Of a stretch of DNA of 64,000 bases, positions 57,658 through 64,000 are shown piece after piece. The position numbers and the translations under genes are program-made. The stretch is taken from assembly GCF_001644575.1 (NCBI RefSeq), contig NZ_CP015596.1, forward strand, positions 3,038,001 to 3,102,000, in the 5' to 3' direction. The notes beneath the pieces were generated by a model. That model had not been told where the DNA came from, did no database searches, and saw only the letters and a program-made list of their open reading frames with translations. The DNA is from Mycobacterium adipatum (GTDB lineage Bacteria; Actinomycetota; Actinomycetes; Mycobacteriales; Mycobacteriaceae). Numbering within the stretch: the stretch's first letter is position 1; each line of letters starts with the position of its first letter.

Positions 57658-58436
57658 GCTTTGTACTCCCCACAGTTGACATCAAGGGTCTGGCCGGTGA
57701 TTCCACTTGCCAGTTCGCTGATCAGAAAGAGAATTGCCGATGCGACATCGTCCTCGGTCACCAACCGTTTCAGATCCGACGACGCTGCTGCTGCGGCATA
57801 GACATCATCGACGGACACCCCTGAGGCATCTGCCTGTTGCTGGAAGTAATCCTTGAGTACCTGCCCCCAAATATATCCGGGCGCAACAGAATTTATACGA
57901 ATGCCGCGGTCTCCCAGCTCACTTGAAAGAGACTGGGACATGGCCAACAGTGCTGACTTGGCCATTTTATAGGGACCGTATAACGGATCGGAGTGTCTGA
58001 TGACCATCGAGCTCAGGTTGACGATCGAACCACCCGATCCGGCGAGAGCGGGGGTAAAGGCCTGGACGGTGCGAAGCACACCCAGGACCGTCAGCTCCAA
58101 GGAATCGCGGATATGAGTGAAACTGGTTCCGGCAAAAGGCTTCATGGATGGATACATGAAAGCGTTGTTGACGAGGCCGTCAACCTTGCCGTAGGCGGAC
58201 AGCGCTTCTTGGGCGAGGGCCTCTACTTCGTTGTCGACGGTGATATCCGTGGGTACGGCGACCGCGCGCCGACCGGTTCTGGCTACCATCTTGGCGATGT
58301 CGTCGAGCCGTGGCGCCGACCGCGCCGCCAACACCAGATCTGCACCTTCCTGCGCGCATCGCAGAGCCAAAGTGGTGCCCAAGCCTGGGCCGACACCCGT
58401 AATGACGACGACCTTGTCGTGAAGCAATTCCACCAT
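57654..58436 (-). CDS. Short-chain dehydrogenase/reductase
   Basis: A 260-residue classical SDR. The cofactor motif TGVGPGLG is near residue 13, NNAF near residue 91 stands for the NNAG motif, Ser of NLSSM and the catalytic YKMAK (Tyr and Lys four apart) are near residues 143-160. SDRs of this type oxidise or reduce alcohols or ketones with NAD(P). It lies three bases after the DUF1214-like gene and overlaps the sulfotransferase gene, so the three are one operon. Confidence 0.9.
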   Translation of the reverse strand: MVELLHDKVVVITGVGPGLGTTLALRCAQEGADLVLAARSAPRLDDIAKMVARTGRRAVAVPTDITVDNEVEALAQEALSAYGKVDGLVNNAFMYPSMKPFAGTSFTHIRDSLELTVLGVLRTVQAFTPALAGSGGSIVNLSSMVIRHSDPLYGPYKMAKSALLAMSQSLSSELGDRGIRINSVAPGYIWGQVLKDYFQQQADASGVSVDDVYAAAAASSDLKRLVTEDDVASAILFLISELASGITGQTLDVNCGEYKA

Positions 58437-58439
58437 GGT

Positions 58440-59567
58440 TCAGCCCAGCATTCTCTGACCGATCTGCGACTGCCGCAGCGCTATTCGTGCTCTCCAGTCA
58501 ACTTCGGAGATCGTGTTCTGGGAGAAGAAGGGGAGCGTGTTGGCGACATCGGCGAAGTTGACGAGTCGAACAGTGGGGCCATCATCCTCGGTCAGTGTGC
58601 GCGACAACCGCTGCCAACGGAACTGGAGATAGCCGCGACGGTGGCCCACGGTCTCAACCCAGTTGGCGACACCAGGGTTCTGTTCGCTGACAACGATACG
58701 CACCAAACCGTCGGGGTCGACCTGCATTTGAGTGCCGTTGAGAGAAGTTTGGTGGTTGATGTAATCCAGGGATGTGTACCACATGTTGCCCAGTTGAAAC
58801 CCCATGTACGGTGCATCGCTCATGGGCACCGTGATGATCAGCGCCTGATCCTGGTCCAGCGCGAAATGCCCCGCTGACGAGTACTGGGTGGTGAGACCGC
58901 CGGGGGTGGAACGCGGAGCCACGACGGTGTTGACCGGTAGGTTCAGATAGAACCACTGGGGAAACTGGAGCCACGTTTTCACCCGATTGATCAGTTGTGT
59001 TGCAGCAAGCTTGAATTGCTGCTCGACAAGCTCGGTGGTCAATGGCGGCGGAGCTGTGCCGACGGTATCGGTGCGATGGATGGTCAGAGTTCCCCGCTGT
59101 TGTGACCAGTCGCCATAAACCTCACGGACGACCAGTTGGCCCGAGCGCTGCGGGACGAATCGCCACTCGAAGTGGCCGTCTTCCGAGATGCTGAGGTCAC
59201 GGTCGTCGAAGGCTACTTCGCTCTCGGGCACCGTGTCGTCGGTGTACTCGCCAGCAAGGTACTGGAAACTCAGGTCGGTGGTGTTCCCCCGGACTCCGGT
59301 GACGACGTACTCGAAGCCGGCCTGCATCTTCGCTCCGAGATACAGGGTGTCCGGGTTGTCGAGCCCCATCTTGGTGAAAGGGCCGGTGCCGGTGAGGAGA
59401 AAGGGATGGCCCGGGTATTGGTGAAAGGCCTGGTGGGTGCACGCAGCAATGCCCTCGGCCAGATAATGCAGACCTTCGGCGAGGTCGTGGTCGCTGTCGA
59501 TGTGTGGCGCAGCCCTGACCAATCGTTCTGCTTCGCTCATTGCGTCGGCTAACAGGTCTGAGTTCAT
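58440..59567 (-). CDS. DUF1214-like protein
   Basis: A 375-residue protein whose C-terminal half (from about MSDAPYMGFQLGNMWY through DPDGLVRIVVSEQNPGVANW to HRRGYLQFRW, cores quoted) matches the DUF1214 family. Such proteins often occur in actinobacterial gene sets for steroid or terpenoid breakdown; their activity is not known. The ATG at 59567 was chosen; a GTG at 59585 is possible and neither has a good ribosome site. It is the first gene of the tight set DUF1214-SDR-sulfotransferase. Confidence 0.78.
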   Translation of the reverse strand: MNSDLLADAMSEAERLVRAAPHIDSDHDLAEGLHYLAEGIAACTHQAFHQYPGHPFLLTGTGPFTKMGLDNPDTLYLGAKMQAGFEYVVTGVRGNTTDLSFQYLAGEYTDDTVPESEVAFDDRDLSISEDGHFEWRFVPQRSGQLVVREVYGDWSQQRGTLTIHRTDTVGTAPPPLTTELVEQQFKLAATQLINRVKTWLQFPQWFYLNLPVNTVVAPRSTPGGLTTQYSSAGHFALDQDQALIITVPMSDAPYMGFQLGNMWYTSLDYINHQTSLNGTQMQVDPDGLVRIVVSEQNPGVANWVETVGHRRGYLQFRWQRLSRTLTEDDGPTVRLVNFADVANTLPFFSQNTISEVDWRARIALRQSQIGQRMLG

Positions 59568-59652
59568 GTTCGGGACGCTAGCCACCGCCAGGTTGGCGTC
59601 GCCCGGGCGCGCCCACTCAGCGGAACGTTTTCAGGTGATGTTGGTTTATTTA

Positions 59653-59699
59653 CCCAAGATTTTTCCCAGCGGTCTTGCTGGTGGGTGCATCATCTTGGG
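59653..59699. repeat. Nested inverted repeat at the SRPBCC 3' end
   Basis: Outer arms CCCAAGAT (59653-59660) and ATCTTGGG (59692-59699) are perfect, with an inner CCAGC/GCTGG stem (59666-59670/59677-59681). The right outer arm covers the SRPBCC stop codon (minus strand). The RNA would fold into a two-part hairpin in the 122-bp gap before the DUF1214-like gene, acting as a terminator or processing site. There is no T-tract on the minus strand. Confidence 0.55.
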
Positions 59700-60193
59700 G
59701 CAAGGCTGCGGACGACGTGGACGAGCTCGCTGCGCCGCTTCAAAGCTGTTGCGGTGTCGTCGAAGGCACGTTTCACCCAGTGGCCCGTCGCCTCCATGAT
59801 GGCGTGGGCATGATCGCCCAAGAAGGCGTCCGTGGAGTAGTACCGGCATCGGTTGGCATCGACGCGCTCGATCACCTGGTCCCTGCGCGCGGCGTATGGC
59901 GACGTTTCGCTGGCAACCAACTCCCAGGACAGCAACTGTTCAGGGACCACCGCGCAAACGAATTCGGTGTTGGTGAAGGTGCCCGCGCCGTGCTCGTAGT
60001 CTGTGAGCACCATGTCAACTGGGGCGCCGAGTTCCAGTGTCGATGCGGCCGAAACGCAGAATGGATTCCACAACGGGTAGCGGTCCAGGTCCACCAGTAC
60101 ATCCCAGACGACTTTCGACGGCGCATTGATCTCGACGGTGATCGATTCGACCAGTGTGCGCGGGTCGTAGGTGGGTATCTGAAGCTCTGGCAT
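59690..60193 (-). CDS. SRPBCC (START/Bet v1-like) family protein
   Basis: A 167-residue protein of the SRPBCC superfamily: ITVEINAPSKVVWDVLVDLDRYPLWNPF (core PSKVVWDVLVDLDRYPLWNPF shortened) at the N-terminus and a long C-terminal helix (HAIMEATGHWVKRAFDDTATALKRRSE, core shortened). These proteins bind hydrophobic ligands in a deep pocket and may act as cyclases, hydratases or carriers. The ATG at 60193 is preceded by GGAG; the frame open to 60379 was not used. It begins the minus-strand set of the catabolic block. Confidence 0.85.
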   Translation of the reverse strand: MPELQIPTYDPRTLVESITVEINAPSKVVWDVLVDLDRYPLWNPFCVSAASTLELGAPVDMVLTDYEHGAGTFTNTEFVCAVVPEQLLSWELVASETSPYAARRDQVIERVDANRCRYYSTDAFLGDHAHAIMEATGHWVKRAFDDTATALKRRSELVHVVRSLAPR

Positions 60194-61328
<1,135 letters not shown>

Positions 61329-61392
61329 TTGCACTCACGGTTGGCACCTCGGCACCTATCCGGAGCCGGTCGCAAACACGCAAGTACCCGAT

Positions 61393-62250
61393 CTACGGCG
61401 CAAAGTCGGCGGGCAGCTCGATATCCGAGATCGCGACGTTCTCCTCGAGGTGGGTTATCGAGGAGGTGCCCGGGATGAGCAGGACGTTGGGAGCAACCGA
61501 CAGTGTCCACGCCAGCACGACCTGGGCCGGCGTATAGCCCAGCTTCGCGGCGGTCTTGCGCACCGAGGCGTTACCGAGGACCGGGTTCTCGGGGTTGAAC
61601 CCGGAGCCGAGCGGAAAGAACGGGACGAACGAGATGCCGTGTTCGGTGCACATGTCGAGCACCGGTTGTGAGGAGCGATCCAGCAGATTGTAGGCGTTCT
61701 GGACGGTGACGATCTCGGTGCGATCCAAGGCAATTCGTAGGTGATCGACCGAGGCGTTGGACAGCCCGATCCCGGTGATGAGCCCCTCATCGCGGGCGGC
61801 GATCATCGCCGTGAGCTGGCGGTCGAACAACTCGCGGTCGACGGGCCCGACGGTGCTCGGGTCACCGGAGTGGATACGGAGATTTACGGCGGCAAGCCGA
61901 TCGGTCCCGAGGGTCCGCAGGTTCGCCTCGATATCAGCACGCAATTCGTCGGGCTGTTGTGCAGAGAGCCAGTCGCCGCGGTCGTTACGACGTGCACCGA
62001 CCTTGCTGACCAGGGCCAGGTTGTCGGGGTAGGGATGCAACGCTTCGCGGATGAGTTCGTTGGACACGTTGGGCCCGTAGAACTGCGCGGTGTCGATATG
62101 GTCCACGCCCAGGTGCACGGCACGCTTGAGCACGGCGATGGCCCGCTCGTGATCACGAGGCGGTCCCATCACACCGGGGCCGGGCAACTGCATGGCGCCG
62201 AATCCGACGCGGCTCACCGTGAACGGACCCAGCGGGAAGGTTGTTCTCAT
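61393..62250 (-). CDS. Aldo/keto reductase
   Basis: A 285-residue AKR barrel protein. Asp and Tyr of DTAQFYG (near residue 53), Lys of LVSKVG and the late NADPH-binding region PGTSSITHLEENV are in place; the usual LH after the third strand appears as NLRIHSGD. It reduces an aldehyde or ketone with NADPH; the substrate is unknown. A TAGTTT box five bases before the ATG hints at a near-leaderless transcript. It lies 69 bp behind the ACC deaminase gene in the same direction. Confidence 0.9.
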   Translation of the reverse strand: MRTTFPLGPFTVSRVGFGAMQLPGPGVMGPPRDHERAIAVLKRAVHLGVDHIDTAQFYGPNVSNELIREALHPYPDNLALVSKVGARRNDRGDWLSAQQPDELRADIEANLRTLGTDRLAAVNLRIHSGDPSTVGPVDRELFDRQLTAMIAARDEGLITGIGLSNASVDHLRIALDRTEIVTVQNAYNLLDRSSQPVLDMCTEHGISFVPFFPLGSGFNPENPVLGNASVRKTAAKLGYTPAQVVLAWTLSVAPNVLLIPGTSSITHLEENVAISDIELPADFAP

Positions 62251-62319
62251 GGCACAAACTACCTCGGTGCCCCCGGAGTTATTCCGACGAGGACATAAGT
62301 CGTTGCGGGTGGCGGGTTG

Positions 62320-63324
62320 TCAGAAGATGCCGCTGTAGGCGTTCAATGCCGGCTGTCCACCCAGGTGGGCGTAGAGCACCTTCGCGGTGGGTGCGATCTG
62401 CCGGGACTGCGCCAGGTCGATCAGCCCGGCCATGGATTTACCTTCGTAGACCGGGTCCAGGATGACACCTTCGAGCCGGCCGGTCAGCCTGATCGCGTCG
62501 ATGGTGGATTGCACGGGTATGCCATACCGGTCGCCGGCCCAGCCGGCGAGAACGGTGATCTCATCATCGCGGAGCTCACGGCCGAGACCGATGAGCTCGG
62601 CGGTGTTGCGGGCGATGCGTTCGACCTGGGCGTGCGTCTGGTCCAGGGTGGCCGACGCGTCGATGCCGATGATGCGGCGCGGCCTGTCCTGGCCTGCGAA
62701 ACCGGCGATCATGCCGGCGTGGGTGGACCCCGTCACCGTGCAGACGACGATGGTGTCGAAGAAGATGCCGAGTTCGGTCTCCTGCTGCTGCACTTCATGG
62801 GCCCAGTTGGCGAAGCCGAGTCCGCCCAGCCGGTGATCGGATGCGCCGGCCGGAATGGCATAGGGCCTTCCGCCGGCACGTTTGACATCTTCGATGGCGT
62901 TCTGCCAGCTGTCTTTGAATTCGATTCCGAAGCCGGAGGGGTCGAGTCGCACCTCGGCGCCCATGATGCGCGAGAGCAGGATGTTACCCACCTTGTCGTT
63001 CACCGAGTCCGGCCAATCTACCCACTTCTCCTGTACCAGTACGGCTTTCAATCCAAGACTGGCGGCGACGGCGGCCACCTGGCGGGTGTGGTTGGACTGG
63101 ACGCCGCCGATGGACACCAGGGTGTCAGCGCCCTGCGCGAGCGCCTCCGGGATGAGATATTCCAGTTTTCGGGTCTTGTTGCCGCCGTACGCCAACCCGG
63201 CATTGACATCCTCGCGCTTGGCCCAGATCTCGGCGCCTCCGAGATGCTGGCTCAGTCGACGAAGTGGGTGGATGGGACTCGGGCCGAACGTCAGCGGGTA
63301 ACGCGCAAAATCTTCGATGGCCAT
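62320..63324 (-). CDS. acdS: 1-aminocyclopropane-1-carboxylate deaminase
   Basis: A 334-residue fold-type II PLP enzyme with high likeness to Pseudomonas AcdS (for example [43 protein letters not shown]). The PLP lysine is Lys50. Glu294 (in DPVYEGKSM) and Leu321 (in YAHLGG) match Glu295 and Leu322, the pair that separates true ACC deaminases from D-cysteine desulfhydrases. The enzyme turns the plant ethylene precursor ACC into 2-oxobutyrate and ammonia. The ATG at 63324 follows GGAGGAGA. A palindrome upstream at 63364 is a likely operator. Confidence 0.9.
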   Translation of the reverse strand: MAIEDFARYPLTFGPSPIHPLRRLSQHLGGAEIWAKREDVNAGLAYGGNKTRKLEYLIPEALAQGADTLVSIGGVQSNHTRQVAAVAASLGLKAVLVQEKWVDWPDSVNDKVGNILLSRIMGAEVRLDPSGFGIEFKDSWQNAIEDVKRAGGRPYAIPAGASDHRLGGLGFANWAHEVQQQETELGIFFDTIVVCTVTGSTHAGMIAGFAGQDRPRRIIGIDASATLDQTHAQVERIARNTAELIGLGRELRDDEITVLAGWAGDRYGIPVQSTIDAIRLTGRLEGVILDPVYEGKSMAGLIDLAQSRQIAPTAKVLYAHLGGQPALNAYSGIF

Positions 63325-63363
63325 TGAATCTCTCCTCCGCAACTTCCCGGTTCGAATGTAAAA

Positions 63364-63377
63364 TGCAATATATCGCA
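63364..63377. promoter_or_regulatory. Palindrome before the ACC deaminase gene
   Basis: TGCAATATATCGCA is a 14-bp dyad with one mismatched pair (TGC-R-ATATAT-Y-GCA) in an A+T-rich pocket about 40 bp before the deaminase ATG. The form is like GntR-type operators. It may bind a local repressor or activator; none is encoded within the window. Confidence 0.5.
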
Positions 63378-63472
63378 CTCGTGGGATGGTGGCGGCTCCG
63401 CGACGGTGGGTTCCGCGAGGAAGGGACCAGCGACCCTAGTGCGTCGGTTCTCCGTGGGGCAACACTGGTCGC

Positions 63473-64000
63473 ATGGCGACAGCGATGGCGAAGTTTCTTG
63501 CGGCGAGTGCGGTGTTGTACGCGGCCAGGCGCTATTTCCGGGACTGGGGGACCACCAAGGATGAAGCCAAGCGACGCCTTCTCGGCGACGGATTGGTTGC
63601 CCCTCCGGTGCTGCAGGCCACCGAAGGGGTGTGGATCGATGCTCCGACCGAACAGGTGTGGCCCTGGCTTGTCCAGATGGGCCAGGATCGCGGCGGGCTG
63701 TACACCTTCGAAAGGCTGGAGAACGCCCTCGCTCTGCGCTATCACAGTGCCGATGCGGTGCACCCGGACTGGCAGCATCTCGAAGCCGGCGACACGGTGA
63801 GGTTGGTACCCAAGGGCTGGCTCGGCCTCGCCGAGGGTGTCGAGCTCACCGTCGCCGAAGTCGTGGCGGGTGAATCGATCGTGCTCACCACCGCGGCGCC
63901 CCGGACACCGTGGCAGCTCGTGTGGTCGTTTCACCTGGTCCCGAACTGGGACGACCGCTGCCGGCTGCTGATCAGGTCACGGCTGGCGCTGCGTCATCCG
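63473..64000 (+). CDS. SRPBCC family protein, 5' part
   Basis: A frame open from ATG 63473 to the window end (176 codons, no stop), so it is truncated by the window edge. An N-terminal helical part (MATAMAKFLAASAVLYAARRYF, core shortened) is followed by EGVWIDAPTEQVWPWLVQMGQDRGG, the start of an SRPBCC/START-like fold. Ligand and function are unknown. It is divergent from the ACC deaminase gene. Confidence 0.75.
   Translation, partial: MATAMAKFLAASAVLYAARRYFRDWGTTKDEAKRRLLGDGLVAPPVLQATEGVWIDAPTEQVWPWLVQMGQDRGGLYTFERLENALALRYHSADAVHPDWQHLEAGDTVRLVPKGWLGLAEGVELTVAEVVAGESIVLTTAAPRTPWQLVWSFHLVPNWDDRCRLLIRSRLALRHP

Overview
The window reads as chromosomal DNA of a rapidly growing mycobacterium (Mycolicibacterium type). 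Gene order from the arginine cluster through tyrS, tlyA, recN, steA/mctB, pyrG, xerD, parA, scpAB, rluB, cmk and der follows the M. tuberculosis Rv1650s-Rv1713 region. A complete rRNA operon sits directly after tyrS, the place of the second operon (rrnB) of fast growers, and the 16S gene has the short helix 18 of rapid growers. GC content is high, GTG and TTG starts are common, and several genes carry the TANNNT-N5-8-start signature of leaderless mycobacterial transcripts. Assignments rest on motif reading and remembered family knowledge, not on searches.

Layout. 1-9.3 kb: 3' end of pheT, then argCJBDF-R-G-H with tandem ARG boxes before argC and two copies of a palindromic repeat. 9.3-17.9 kb: three small anchored proteins of unknown function, a convergent membrane protein, an ABC-F ATPase, a fused hydrolase/acyl-CoA-synthetase-like protein, a secreted protein and a Trm112-like protein. 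17.9-22.0 kb: an ABC exporter with its TetR repressor, mpg and tyrS. 22.0-27.9 kb: rrnB with promoter, leader, 16S, 23S, 5S and terminator. 28.0-33.6 kb: a compact operon (TPR protein, HAD phosphatase, small protein, tlyA, nadK, recN). 33.6-35.6 kb: a PNPOx-like/VOC pair divergent from a CGNR-type regulator across a 28-bp dyad. 35.7-47.4 kb: cell envelope, CTP synthesis and chromosome-segregation genes (steA, mctB, pyrG, nudix, xerD, parA, scpA, scpB, rluB, cmk, der).

From about 47.4 kb the content is accessory: two TauE/SafE-type permeases, the second preceded by a short ORF with a Cys-Cys pair; an FeS-type (6-4) photolyase; a proline tRNA; a CPBP-type membrane protein; a type III polyketide synthase with an ICMT-type methyltransferase. 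A lower-GC block (54.2-61.3 kb) holds a TetR, an MHS transporter, a sulfotransferase, two SDRs (one of the mycofactocin-coupled type), a DUF1214-like protein and an SRPBCC protein, and looks like a catabolic island. An aldo/keto reductase, a probable true ACC deaminase with an operator-like palindrome, and the start of an SRPBCC gene close the window.

No transposase, prophage or CRISPR array was seen. The points most worth following are the Cys-codon leader ORF before the second TauE gene, the perfectly centred 28-bp dyad at the CGNR regulator, the predicted leaderless 15-codon ORF overlapping parA, the twin dyads at the ABC exporter/mpg junction, and the Ser-for-Cys, degenerate-loop fusion protein.
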